The notes under the pieces are model-generated. The model worked only from the letters and a program-made list of their open reading frames with translations. It was not told the origin of the DNA and ran no database searches. Positions 27,621 through 35,597 of a stretch of DNA of 64,000 nt are shown one piece after another. Origin of the DNA: Limimaricola variabilis (GTDB taxonomy: Bacteria > Pseudomonadota > Alphaproteobacteria > Rhodobacterales > Rhodobacteraceae); assembly GCF_014195545.1 (NCBI RefSeq), contig NZ_JACIBX010000006.1:62001-126000 (forward strand), in the 5' to 3' direction. Numbering within the stretch: the stretch's first letter is position 1; each line of letters opens with the position of its first letter. The translations under genes were made by a program, and so were the position numbers.

Positions 27621-28613
27621 ATGACCACAGCCGCGCTGCCAGACCAGCCCGAGAGCCTGTCGAACCACGCCCGCAACCTCGGCACGCCGCTGGACGTGGC
27701 GATGTTCGAGGGCCATTCCGTCAACCGTTCGGCCGCGGAGCGCCGCGCCGCGACGCTGACCACGCGGCGCTCGGTCAAGAAGACCCATCAGGCCGCCTGG
27801 CTGATCAATGCCATCCGCTGCATCGACCTGACGACGCTGGCGGGCGACGATACCGAGGGCCGCGTGCAGCGGCTTTGCGCAAAGGCCCGCCAGCCGCTGG
27901 CGCCGCGCATCGCCCAAGGCCTCGGGATCGAGGATATGGGCCTGACCACCGGCGCAGTCTGCGTCTATCCCACCATGGTGCCCCATGCCGTCAAGGCGCT
28001 GCGCGGCACCTCGATCCCCGTGGCGTCGGTCGCCACCGGCTTTCCGGCCGGTCTCATGCCGCTGCATCTGCGGCTCGAGGAGATCCGCTGGACCGTCGAC
28101 CAGGGCGCCGACGAGATCGACATCGTCATCACCCGCGAGCACGTGCTCAAGGGCGACTGGGCCGCGCTCTACGACGAGGTCGCGGCAATGCGCGAGGCCT
28201 GCGGCGAGGCGCATCTGAAGGCGATCCTCGCCACCGGCGACATCGCCACGCTGCGCAACGTCTACTCGGCCTCGATGGTGGCGATGCAGGCGGGCGCCGA
28301 TTTCATCAAGACCTCGACCGGCAAGGAAGGCGTCAACGCCACCCTGCCCGTGTCGCTCACCATGGTGCGCGCGCTGCGCGACTATGGCGATGTCACCGGC
28401 CAGCAGGTCGGCTTCAAGCCCGCCGGCGGCATGAAATCCGCCAAGGACGCCCTCGCCTGGCAGTACCTGATGAAGGAAGAGCTCGGCAACGAGTGGCTGC
28501 AGCCCGACCTGTTCCGGCTCGGCGCCTCGTCGATGCTGGGCGATATCGAGCGTCAGCTCGAGCACCACGTCACCGGGCGCTACGCCGCCGCCCACCGTCA
28601 TTCGCTGGCCTGA
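27621..28613 (+). CDS. deoC: Deoxyribose-phosphate aldolase
   Basis: A 330-residue DERA, splitting 2-deoxyribose-5-phosphate to acetaldehyde and glyceraldehyde-3-phosphate in deoxynucleoside catabolism. The Schiff-base lysine is in ADFIKTSTGK (about residue 230) and the second lysine in VGFKPAGG (about 266); VATGFPAG and DEIDIVI are also present. The ATG has GGAG upstream; an upstream TTG is possible. The ALDH16 gene follows after 13 bases, suggesting that the two handle acetaldehyde together. Confidence 0.94.
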   Translation: MTTAALPDQPESLSNHARNLGTPLDVAMFEGHSVNRSAAERRAATLTTRRSVKKTHQAAWLINAIRCIDLTTLAGDDTEGRVQRLCAKARQPLAPRIAQGLGIEDMGLTTGAVCVYPTMVPHAVKALRGTSIPVASVATGFPAGLMPLHLRLEEIRWTVDQGADEIDIVITREHVLKGDWAALYDEVAAMREACGEAHLKAILATGDIATLRNVYSASMVAMQAGADFIKTSTGKEGVNATLPVSLTMVRALRDYGDVTGQQVGFKPAGGMKSAKDALAWQYLMKEELGNEWLQPDLFRLGASSMLGDIERQLEHHVTGRYAAAHRHSLA

Positions 28614-28626
28614 GGGAGAGCGCGTC

Positions 28627-30993
28627 ATGAACACGATCACGGACATTCTCGCGACCATGGATTACGGCAAGGCCCCCGAGGACAGCGCCACGGTGCGCGA
28701 TTGGCTCAAGAAGAACGAAGCGGGCTTCGGCCACTTCATCGACGGCGCCTTCACCGCGCCGGGCGAGTTGTTCGAGGTGCGCTCGCCGGCCTCGGGCGAG
28801 CTTCTGGCCTCGGTCACCCAGGGCAGCGAGGAGGATGTCGACACCGCCGTGCAGGCCGCCCGTCGCGCCCAGCCCGGCTGGGCCGCGCTGCCGGGCCATG
28901 AGCGGGCCAAGTACCTCTATGCCATCGCCCGTCACATCCAGCAGCACGCGCGCTTCCTCGCCGTGCTCGAAAGCCTCGACAACGGCAAGCCGATCCGCGA
29001 GAGCCGCGACGCCGACGTGCCGCTGGTGGCGCGCCACTTCTACCACCATGCCGGCTGGGCCGAGATCATGGAGGACGAGTTCCCCGGCGCCCGTCCGCAT
29101 GGCGTCTGCGGCCAGATCATCCCGTGGAACTTCCCGCTGCTGATGCTGGCCTGGAAGGTCGCCCCGGCGCTCGCCGCCGGCAACACCGTGGTGCTGAAGC
29201 CCGCGGAGTACACGCCGCTCACCGCGCTGGCCTTCGCCGAGATTGCGGCCGAGGTCGGCCTGCCCGAAGGCGTGCTCAACATCGTCACCGGCGACGGCGC
29301 GACCGGTGCCGCGATCGTCGCGCATGACGGGCTCGACAAGATCGCCTTCACCGGTTCGACCGAGGTGGGCCGTCGCATCCGGCGCGAGACCGCCGGCACG
29401 CCCAAGTCGCTGACGCTCGAGCTCGGCGGCAAGTCGCCCTTCGTGGTCTTCGCCGATGCCGATCTCGACGCCGCCGTCGAGGGCGTCGTCGACGCGATCT
29501 GGTTCAACGCGGGCCAGGTCTGCTGCGCCGGCGCACGGGTGCTGGTGGCCGAGAGCGTGGCGAAGCGCTTCGAGACGCTGCTGGAGAAGCGGATGCGCAC
29601 GCTGCGCGTCGGCGATCCGCTCGACAAGAACACCGACATGGGCGCGATCGTGCATCCGGTGCAGCTCGACCGGATCAAGGAGCTCGTGGCCCAGGGCGTG
29701 AAGGAAGGCGCGGAGCTGGTGCAGGGCACCGCCCCCGAGGGCTGCTTCTTCCCGCCGACCATCGCCATGAAGGTCGAGCCTGCCTCGACGCTGGCGACCG
29801 AGGAGATCTTCGGCCCCGTCGCGACCGTGACCACCTTCCGCACCCCCGAGGACGCGGTGGCGCTGGCCAACAACACCCGCTACGGCCTCGCCGCCTCGAT
29901 CTGGTCGGAGAACGTGAACCTCTGCCTCGACATCGCCGCGCAGGTGAAGGCGGGCGTGGTCTGGATCAACTGCACCAACGTCTTCGACGCCGGTGCCGGC
30001 TTCGGCGGCTACCGCGAGAGCGGCTTCGGCCGCGAGGGCGGGCGCGAAGGGATGATGGCCTATCTCGCCCATCCCGCGCCGCAGGCCCGTCGTCCCGAGG
30101 CGGCGCTGCCCGCCCCCGCCGGTCAGCCCGGCGGCCCGGGCGAAGGCGCAGGCACCCGGATCGACCGCACCGCCAAGTTCTACATCGGTGGCAAGCAGGC
30201 CCGCCCCGACTCGGGCTACGCCTACCCGGTGCAGGGTTCGGACGGCCCGGTCGGCCTCGCGGGGCTGGGCAACCGCAAGGACATCCGTAACGCGGTCGAG
30301 GCGGCCCACAAGGCCAAGGGCTGGGGCAAGGCCACCGGGCACAACCGTGCTCAGGTGCTCTACTACCTCGCCGAGAACCTGTCGGCGCGGAAGGCCGAGT
30401 TCGCGGAACGGCTCGTCTCCTTCGGCGCGGCACAGTCGGCCGCGCAGGCCGAGGTCGAGACCGCGATCCGCCGCACCTTCTGGTACGCGGCGCAGGCCGA
30501 CAAGTTCGACGGCGCGGTGCACCAGACCAAGAGCGCGCATGTCACGCTGGCCATGCACGAGCCGCTGGGCGTGATCGGCATCGCCTGCCCCGTCGCGCAG
30601 CCGCTTCTGGGCTTCGTCAGCCTCGTGCTGCCGGCGATCGCCATGGGCAACGCCGTGGTCGCGATCCCGTCGCAGAGCCACCCGCTCGCCGCGACCGATC
30701 TCTACCAGGTGTTCGACACCTCCGACCTGCCGGGCGGGGTCGTCAACATCGTCGCCGGCGAGCGCGATGTCCTGGCCAAGACGCTGGCCGAGCATGACGA
30801 CGTGGAAGGGATCTGGTACTTCGGCACCCGCGATGGCGGCCGGATGATCCAGGAGGCATCGGCCGGCAATCTCAAGCAGAGCTGGGTCGAGGACGGCGCC
30901 GCGCGCGACTGGACCGGCCGCGACGGTCAGGGCCGCGGCTTCCTGCACCGCGCCACGCAGATCAAGAACATCTGGGTGCCCTACGGCGAGTGA
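28627..30993 (+). CDS. ALDH16-family two-domain aldehyde dehydrogenase
   Basis: A 788-residue protein. Residues about 30-490 form a complete aldehyde dehydrogenase: GQIIPWNFPLLMLAWK, FTGSTEVGRRI, LELGGKSPFVVF, catalytic Cys at about 299 in FNAGQVCCAGAR, and EEIFGPV. Residues about 520-788 are a second ALDH-like part keeping the NAD-fold (HEPLGVIGIACPVAQPLLGF, GVVNIVAGERD) but with no catalytic cysteine region, ending QIKNIWVPYGE. This layout is the ALDH16 type. Downstream of deoC, its likely role is oxidation of the acetaldehyde released there. The two genes sit 13 bases apart. Confidence 0.9.
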   Translation: MNTITDILATMDYGKAPEDSATVRDWLKKNEAGFGHFIDGAFTAPGELFEVRSPASGELLASVTQGSEEDVDTAVQAARRAQPGWAALPGHERAKYLYAIARHIQQHARFLAVLESLDNGKPIRESRDADVPLVARHFYHHAGWAEIMEDEFPGARPHGVCGQIIPWNFPLLMLAWKVAPALAAGNTVVLKPAEYTPLTALAFAEIAAEVGLPEGVLNIVTGDGATGAAIVAHDGLDKIAFTGSTEVGRRIRRETAGTPKSLTLELGGKSPFVVFADADLDAAVEGVVDAIWFNAGQVCCAGARVLVAESVAKRFETLLEKRMRTLRVGDPLDKNTDMGAIVHPVQLDRIKELVAQGVKEGAELVQGTAPEGCFFPPTIAMKVEPASTLATEEIFGPVATVTTFRTPEDAVALANNTRYGLAASIWSENVNLCLDIAAQVKAGVVWINCTNVFDAGAGFGGYRESGFGREGGREGMMAYLAHPAPQARRPEAALPAPAGQPGGPGEGAGTRIDRTAKFYIGGKQARPDSGYAYPVQGSDGPVGLAGLGNRKDIRNAVEAAHKAKGWGKATGHNRAQVLYYLAENLSARKAEFAERLVSFGAAQSAAQAEVETAIRRTFWYAAQADKFDGAVHQTKSAHVTLAMHEPLGVIGIACPVAQPLLGFVSLVLPAIAMGNAVVAIPSQSHPLAATDLYQVFDTSDLPGGVVNIVAGERDVLAKTLAEHDDVEGIWYFGTRDGGRMIQEASAGNLKQSWVEDGAARDWTGRDGQGRGFLHRATQIKNIWVPYGE

Positions 30994-32606
30994 TCGTCCG
31001 GGGCCTCCGGCTCCTTGCCTCGACGGCGCCCGGCCTCCGGCCGGGCGTCTTCGTTTCCGCCCATGCGCCTGAGCAGGCGCCCGCCGATCAGTTTGGCCCC
31101 CTGCCACAATCCGCGCCCCGAGCGCGCGATCTGGGTGTCGTGCGAGCGCGCATGACGCGCCGCCGCCAGCCGCAGACGGTTGCGCTGCACCAGCAGCCCC
31201 TCGCTCACCGCGCCCGAAAGCGCGCTGCGCACCGCGTCGATGTTCCATTCGGGCTCGACCGCGCAGACCGGGCGCGGCCGCATCCCGTCCATGTCCTGGG
31301 CAATCGCCTCCATCGCCGCCCCGATCCGTTCGCGCGCCTCGGCGGGCAGCTCGTGCTCTGGATAGGGCCAGCCGGGCGCCAGCCGGTCCGCGGCCATGCC
31401 GACGAGGATGAGCGGCGGACGACGCCGATCGGGATGCTCGGCGAACCATGCCTGGAACGCCTCGAGCAATTTGGCATCCGACGCCCGGCCAGGGCGATTG
31501 GCGCGCAGCGCCCATAGCACGATGTCGCTGCGGGTCATCTCCTCGAGCAGCACCTCCCGCCGCCGCTCGTCACCATCGAGTCCCTGCGTGTCGAGCAGGA
31601 GGCAGTCGGTGCCGTCGATCATGGCCTCATAGGCCATCACCCCCTCGGTCGTGGGAGCCATGTCGGTCTCGGTCCGCTCCTCACCCAGCAGGGCGTCGAT
31701 CAGGGTCGATTTGCCGGCGCTGACCTGTCCGACCACCAGCACCCGGAGCGGCGCATCGGGCTGCGCCAGCCGCGCCCGGTCGGCACGGCTTTCGTCGAGC
31801 TGGAACTGCAGCAGCTCCGCGTCCGAGAATCGCAGTCGTCCCGAGTAGAGTTCGACCGCCGCATGGGCCACCTCCTCGAGCAGCACCGCCTGTAGCACGC
31901 CCATCATCTGGGTGCCGAGATAGGCGCTGTTGCCGCCCGCCATGAGCCACTCGACCTCGCGCAGCACGCCCTTGGCCGGGTTCAGGGCAAAGCGCAGCAC
32001 ACGGTGCCCGGCAAAGGCCGCCTCCATCGCCAGCTGCGCCCGGCCGCGATGCTTCCAGATCCAGTGGATGGTGTGCAGCGACACCCGGTCCGAGAACGGC
32101 ACGTGGCGGCGCAGGTGATCGCGGTAGCGGGCCGCTGCCCGTTCGGTCAGCAGCAGCGCCTCTGGCAGCGTGAAGTCGAGCGCCTTGCGGTCCGCCTGGC
32201 CCATCCCCTTGGCGATGTCGTCGATCACCGACAGCGCGAGATCGGGCAGTTCGCCCCAAGCCACAGGCTCGGTGGTCTCGCGCTCGATCCGGCTGCGCGC
32301 GGCGCGGAAGGCGCGGCGCTCGGTATCGGTCCAGACCGGGTCCGATTCGACCTTCATCTCCTCCATCAGCGCCGAGGTCGCGCGGCCGCCGCCGGGCCGC
32401 CGGCGGGCCAGCCAGCGCATCCCGAAGGCCAGCCCCGCCACCGCGATCGACACGCCGAGATAGGGCAGCAGCCAGTTATGCTCGGTCAGCCACAGGAAGC
32501 CGAGCAGGAACGGCACCATAAAGGGCAGCGCCAGCGACACCGCGATCAGCAGCCGGTCCCAGCGCAGCAGCGCGCCGCGCAGCCGCGCCCAGGGCCGCCG
32601 CTTCAC
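30981..32606 (-). CDS. Membrane-anchored P-loop GTPase, unusual
   Basis: A 541-residue protein starting with GTG, overlapping the upstream GTPase gene by four bases (GTGA). Near the N-terminus two hydrophobic segments (about residues 17-40 and 46-64) suggest a membrane anchor. A helical region of about 200 residues follows, then a GTPase domain with Walker A GQVSAGKSTLID, PTTEGVMAY and G3 DTQGLDGDERR. The expected G4 NKxD is not visible (LILVGMAADRL instead). The tail is basic. I do not recognise a named family; the pair with the next gene suggests a membrane GTPase unit. Its 3' end overlaps the ALDH16 stop by 13 bases on the other strand. Confidence 0.8.
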   Translation of the reverse strand: MKRRPWARLRGALLRWDRLLIAVSLALPFMVPFLLGFLWLTEHNWLLPYLGVSIAVAGLAFGMRWLARRRPGGGRATSALMEEMKVESDPVWTDTERRAFRAARSRIERETTEPVAWGELPDLALSVIDDIAKGMGQADRKALDFTLPEALLLTERAAARYRDHLRRHVPFSDRVSLHTIHWIWKHRGRAQLAMEAAFAGHRVLRFALNPAKGVLREVEWLMAGGNSAYLGTQMMGVLQAVLLEEVAHAAVELYSGRLRFSDAELLQFQLDESRADRARLAQPDAPLRVLVVGQVSAGKSTLIDALLGEERTETDMAPTTEGVMAYEAMIDGTDCLLLDTQGLDGDERRREVLLEEMTRSDIVLWALRANRPGRASDAKLLEAFQAWFAEHPDRRRPPLILVGMAADRLAPGWPYPEHELPAEARERIGAAMEAIAQDMDGMRPRPVCAVEPEWNIDAVRSALSGAVSEGLLVQRNRLRLAAARHARSHDTQIARSGRGLWQGAKLIGGRLLRRMGGNEDARPEAGRRRGKEPEAPDDHSP

Positions 32607-33628
32607 CGCCGCCCCGCCCGGGCTAGCGCGTCGCGGTAGAGCGCGCGCAGCTCGGCCTCAGGGACCGGTGTGCCCAACGCCTCCCCGGCCAGCCAGCGAT
32701 GTGCGGCGCGGCCCAGTGCATAGGTGGTGGCGAAGCTCGCCGCCCCTGCCGCCGCCGCGCCCAGCGTCTGACCCGCCACCGGCACCAGCTTGGCCGCCTG
32801 CCGGATGACGTAGCCCGCCCCCAGTCGCAGCGCCGCTCCGAGCCCGAGCGCGGCGGCGAATTCGGCCGCCCGGGCCCCGGTCCAGTCCACCCGGTGATGC
32901 CGCGCGAGCGCGCGCAGCATCGCCGCCTGCAGGCCCGGCACGCCGACCGCACCCAGCACCGGCGCGAGATCGGCCGCCGCCGCCGCGCCGGCATAGCGCA
33001 GCACCTCGGCGCGCACCTCCGAGAAGCCGTCGCCACCGGACCGGCCGCCGAGCAGCAGCGCCACCGCGGGCATGGTCTCCCCCAGCAGCTCGCACAGCGC
33101 GTCGAGACCGGCCGTCTCGTCCCTGCCGAGCGACATCTCGACCCAAGGCAGCGAGCCGCCTGCTGCGCGCTCCAGCCGCCGCTGCATCGCGCTGCGGGCC
33201 CGTGCCCGCGTCGCGGCGTCGGGCAGCTCGGCGGCCGCCATGTACAGCACGATGACCCGCAGGTCCGGACGCCGCCGACGCAGGTCGAGCAGCACCGATT
33301 CGAGATCGCCCTGCGCCGGGTCGTCGAGCCGGGCCATGGCCAGCACCACATGGGCCTGCGCCTCGCAGCGCGCCAGATCCTCGGTCGCGTCATACCCGGC
33401 CTCGCCCAAGCCACGCGTGTCGAGGAACCGCATCAGCGGCCGATCGGGGGGAAAGTCGAAGGACGCGATACCTCGCGTGCAGGGCGCGAACCCGGTGCCG
33501 ATCTCGACCGCCTCCACCCCGGTGAGGGCACGCACCAGCGACGACTTTCCGGCCCCGGTCTTGCCCAGGAGCCAGAGCACCGGCATCGGCGGGGCCGCGG
33601 AATCCGTATCGGTCGGGCGGTCAGACAT
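32603..33628 (-). CDS. Small P-loop GTPase with C-terminal hydrophobic (DUF697-like) region
   Basis: A 341-residue protein. The GTPase domain has PVLWLLGKTGAGKSSLVRAL, a threonine-containing switch near APCTRGIASF, and G3 FLDTRGLGEAG. A normal G4 NKxD is again absent (VIVLYMAAAEL). The C-terminal 150 residues are alanine/glycine-rich and hydrophobic (LAPVLGAVGVPGLQAAML, LVPVAGQTLGAAAAG), like the DUF697 segments attached to bacterial Era-like GTPases. First of the two-gene operon. The MSDRPTD start was taken; a start 12 residues upstream also exists. Confidence 0.8.
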   Translation of the reverse strand: MSDRPTDTDSAAPPMPVLWLLGKTGAGKSSLVRALTGVEAVEIGTGFAPCTRGIASFDFPPDRPLMRFLDTRGLGEAGYDATEDLARCEAQAHVVLAMARLDDPAQGDLESVLLDLRRRRPDLRVIVLYMAAAELPDAATRARARSAMQRRLERAAGGSLPWVEMSLGRDETAGLDALCELLGETMPAVALLLGGRSGGDGFSEVRAEVLRYAGAAAAADLAPVLGAVGVPGLQAAMLRALARHHRVDWTGARAAEFAAALGLGAALRLGAGYVIRQAAKLVPVAGQTLGAAAAGAASFATTYALGRAAHRWLAGEALGTPVPEAELRALYRDALARAGRR

Positions 33629-33735
33629 TCGGTTTGCAGCTCTCTCGGCGGCGGGGCGTTCCACTCAACCACGCCCCCTGTGGCGAGACAACGCCCGGTC
33701 ATCGAACGCGGTTCGAGAAACCCGTGATTTCGCTC

Positions 33736-33764
33736 TTGACGCCCCCGCGCCGCTGTCATACTTC
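33736..33764 (+). promoter_or_regulatory. Possible tRNA-Met promoter
   Basis: TTGACG at 33736-33741 is followed after 17 bases by TACTTC, placing initiation about 7 bases before the tRNA. The -35 box is good and the -10 weak. Confidence 0.4.
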
Positions 33765-33777
33765 CGGCCTCGCTTCA

Positions 33778-33854
33778 GGCGGAGTAGCTCAGTTGGTTAG
33801 AGCAGCGGAATCATAATCCGCGTGTCGGGGGTTCAAGTCCCTCCTCCGCTACCA
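33778..33854 (+). tRNA. tRNA-Met (CAT), elongator type
   Basis: The 77 bases fold into a full cloverleaf. The acceptor stem GGCGGAG pairs with CTCCGCT (first pair G-U), the D-arm is GCTCAGTTGGTTAGAGC, the anticodon stem-loop CGGAATCATAATCCG carries CAT, and the T-arm includes GTTCAAGTC. CCA is encoded. The closed first acceptor pair argues against an initiator tRNA; Ile2 with lysidine at C34 is a formal alternative. Confidence 0.95.
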
Positions 33855-34218
33855 AGCCCCCCTCATCATCGACACCACGTCCGAGACGAGAGTTCGGGGC
33901 CATGGTGGCCTGCGTTTGCGCCTTATTTTTCACAGACATGGCCCGGCCCGCAAAGCGATCGCTCGCTCCATCAATGATGGCCTCAACCCCGCCAGTACGT
34001 GTCGCTGCCCCGGCCAGGACCACTCGTGAAATGCGAAGCGAAAGGTGCACGCGTCTCGCCGCGTCGGCCTTCAAGCCCGTTCGCGGAACCCCCTTCGCTC
34101 CTGTCCTTCCCGGCAGTCGGCCGAGCTTCCTTATCACCGATCGATCCAGCCATGCCGGAACGAGAAAGGCCGTGCCCCGCTCGGGACACGGCCTCCAATT
34201 CCGTCGGAACGGGCAAGA
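33855..34218. other. Intergenic region between tRNA-Met and rpmG
   Basis: About 360 bases with no gene I trust. Open frames cross it on both strands, but none has a good start or recognisable protein sequence. The only clear element is the rpmG terminator at its right end. Confidence 0.6.
34167..34194 (-). terminator. rpmG terminator
   Basis: On the minus strand AGGCCGTGTCCC pairs with GGGGCACGGCCT (one G-U) around a four-base loop, followed by TTTCTCG. It begins 25 bases after the rpmG stop. Confidence 0.75.
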
Positions 34219-34386
34219 TTACTTGATCTTGCCTTCCTTGTACTCGACATGCTCGCGCTTGACCGGGTCGTACTTCCGCACGACCATCTTTTCGGTCATG
34301 GTGCGGGCGTTCTTCTTGGTCACGTAGAAGTGGCCGGTCCCCGCGGTCGAGTTCAGGCGGATCTTGATCGTCGTCGGCTTCGCCAT
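34219..34386 (-). CDS. rpmG: 50S ribosomal protein L33
   Basis: A 55-residue basic protein beginning [18 protein letters not shown], with [21 protein letters not shown] and a C-terminal [10 protein letters not shown]. Length and sequence match L33 of alphaproteobacteria. It lacks the cysteine pairs of the zinc-binding form. AGGAG precedes the ATG. A sigma-70-type promoter lies 67 to 94 bases upstream and a terminator follows, so it is probably transcribed alone, perhaps with some read-through from rnpB. Confidence 0.97.
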   Translation of the reverse strand: MAKPTTIKIRLNSTAGTGHFYVTKKNARTMTEKMVVRKYDPVKREHVEYKEGKIK

Positions 34387-34452
34387 GGTCGTCTCTCCTG
34401 CTCGCGGGGCGTGCGCGTTGACGGCGCCCGCGTGAATACGTCTGAGCCCCGG

Positions 34453-34480
34453 CTTTTAACCGCGCGCTTCGCGCTGTCAA
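34453..34480 (-). promoter_or_regulatory. rpmG promoter
   Basis: On the minus strand TTGACA (34480-34475) is followed after 16 bases by TAAAAG (34458-34453). The 5' leader would be about 60 bases. The spacer contains a short GCGCG self-complementary stretch. Confidence 0.55.
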
Positions 34481-34504
34481 CCGCGAAACGGGCCGGGAAG
34501 ATAT

Positions 34505-34897
34505 GCGCGGATGGCCTATAAGCCGGATTCTGTCCCGGGGTCGCCCCCGGCGATGACCATTCATCTCGACACCCTGTTGCCAGGGCATCTGAAGCTGCCA
34601 ACCCGGACCTCTCGGGGTCAGGCGTCCCTGCGGCGATATCCGGCGAACCGGATCAGCACACGCGCGAGGTCCCTATTTGGCATTGCTCCCGGTGGGGCTT
34701 GCCGTGCCGGTCCGGTTGCCCGTCCCGCGGTGGGCTCTTACCCCACCGTTTCACCCTGACCCGGACATGCCGGGCGGACTGTTCTCTGTGGCGCTTTCCC
34801 TCGGGTTGCCCCGGCCGGGCGTTACCCGGCACCGTGCCTTGTGGAGTCCGGACTTTCCTCGAGCCCGAAGGCCCGCGGCCATCCAGCCATCCGCGCC
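34505..34897 (-). ncRNA. rnpB: RNase P RNA
   Basis: About 393 bases. The minus strand begins GCGCGGATGGC, which pairs with GCCATCCGCGC at the 3' end (helix P1). It contains the invariant GAGGAAAGTCCGGACTCC, the conserved region ending CACAGAGAACAG and the 3' CAGAATCCGGCTTATAG sequence. It is the catalytic RNA that matures tRNA 5' ends. The 5' gene end lies only about 9 bases from the amidase stop codon. Confidence 0.96.
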
Positions 34898-34902
34898 CGG
34901 CT

Positions 34903-34931
34903 GCCCTATGCCGCCGTCACGCCCCGGTCAA
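34903..34931 (-). promoter_or_regulatory. rnpB promoter inside the amidase 3' end
   Basis: On the minus strand TTGACC (34931-34926) and TAGGGC (34908-34903) are separated by 17 bases, giving a start at about 34897, the predicted RNase P RNA 5' end. The -10 box overlaps the amidase stop codon (34908-34906), so the promoter is partly coding sequence. Confidence 0.6.
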
Positions 34932-35592
34932 CGGGAAAGCGCGCGGCGAGGTCGGCGATGAGGGCCATGTCGACGGCATCCACCGGCCCCGTGGCACGTG
35001 GCCGGAATCGCAGGCGAAAGGCAGCGAGGCGCAGGTCATGGGACACGGCGGCGGTGTAGCCGAAGCGGCGGGCCAGCTCGTCGAAGGCCCGCGCCGAGGG
35101 GACCGCCGCGCCCTGCTCCGGCCGGGGCCAGACCGACAGGCCGTGCCGCGCCAGCCGGTGCCAGTCGAATCGCGGACCGGGATCGGTCTTCCGGCCCGGC
35201 GCCATGTCGGAATGGCCGATCACCCGCTCGGGTGGAATCGCCCAGCGCGCCATGACCTCCGACAGCAGCGATTCGAGCGCTGCCATCTGCGGCCCCGCGA
35301 AGGGATGGTCGCCACGATTGTAGAGTTCGATGCCGATCGAGCGCGAATTGACGTCCTCGACCATGCCCCAGCGCCCGGCGCCGGCGTGCCAGGCACGCTG
35401 CTCCTCGGGCACCAGCGCGGTGACCCGGCCCGCACCCGATATCAGCCAATGCGCCGAGACCTCGGCCGCCGGGTCGCACAAACGCGTCAGTGCCGCCTCG
35501 TGGCTGTCCATCGCCGTGAAGTGGATCACCACGAGATCGGGCCGCGCGCCAAGGCGTCGCGGCCCGTGATTCGGTGACAGCGCTTCGGGCAT
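34906..35592 (-). CDS. N-acetylmuramoyl-L-alanine amidase, AmpD-like
   Basis: A 228-residue amidase_2 domain enzyme. The N-terminal VVIHFTAMDS supplies the first zinc histidine; AWHAGAG, NSRSIGIELYN and IGHSDMAPGRKTDPGPRFDW give the remaining ligands and catalytic residues. No signal peptide is visible, suggesting cytoplasmic recycling of anhydro-muropeptides as in AmpD. A C-terminal helical region of about 60 residues follows the catalytic domain. It starts five bases after the lipoprotein gene. Confidence 0.9.
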   Translation of the reverse strand: MPEALSPNHGPRRLGARPDLVVIHFTAMDSHEAALTRLCDPAAEVSAHWLISGAGRVTALVPEEQRAWHAGAGRWGMVEDVNSRSIGIELYNRGDHPFAGPQMAALESLLSEVMARWAIPPERVIGHSDMAPGRKTDPGPRFDWHRLARHGLSVWPRPEQGAAVPSARAFDELARRFGYTAAVSHDLRLAAFRLRFRPRATGPVDAVDMALIADLAARFPVDRGVTAA

Positions 35593-35597
35593 CGCCC

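Noticed and set aside
28570-31515. Long open frame (about 980 codons) opposite ALDH16
   Set aside because: Antisense shadow; it also overlaps the GTPase gene out of frame, and no motif is present.
33811-34327. Open frames in the region between tRNA-Met and rpmG
   Set aside because: They run into the tRNA or rpmG, have no ribosome site and no family resemblance. The minus-strand frame ends in a peptide encoded by the tRNA antisense, a common false call.
34511-35577. Plus-strand open frames across rnpB and the amidase
   Set aside because: They lie opposite a structured RNA and a coding gene, and no protein feature is visible.
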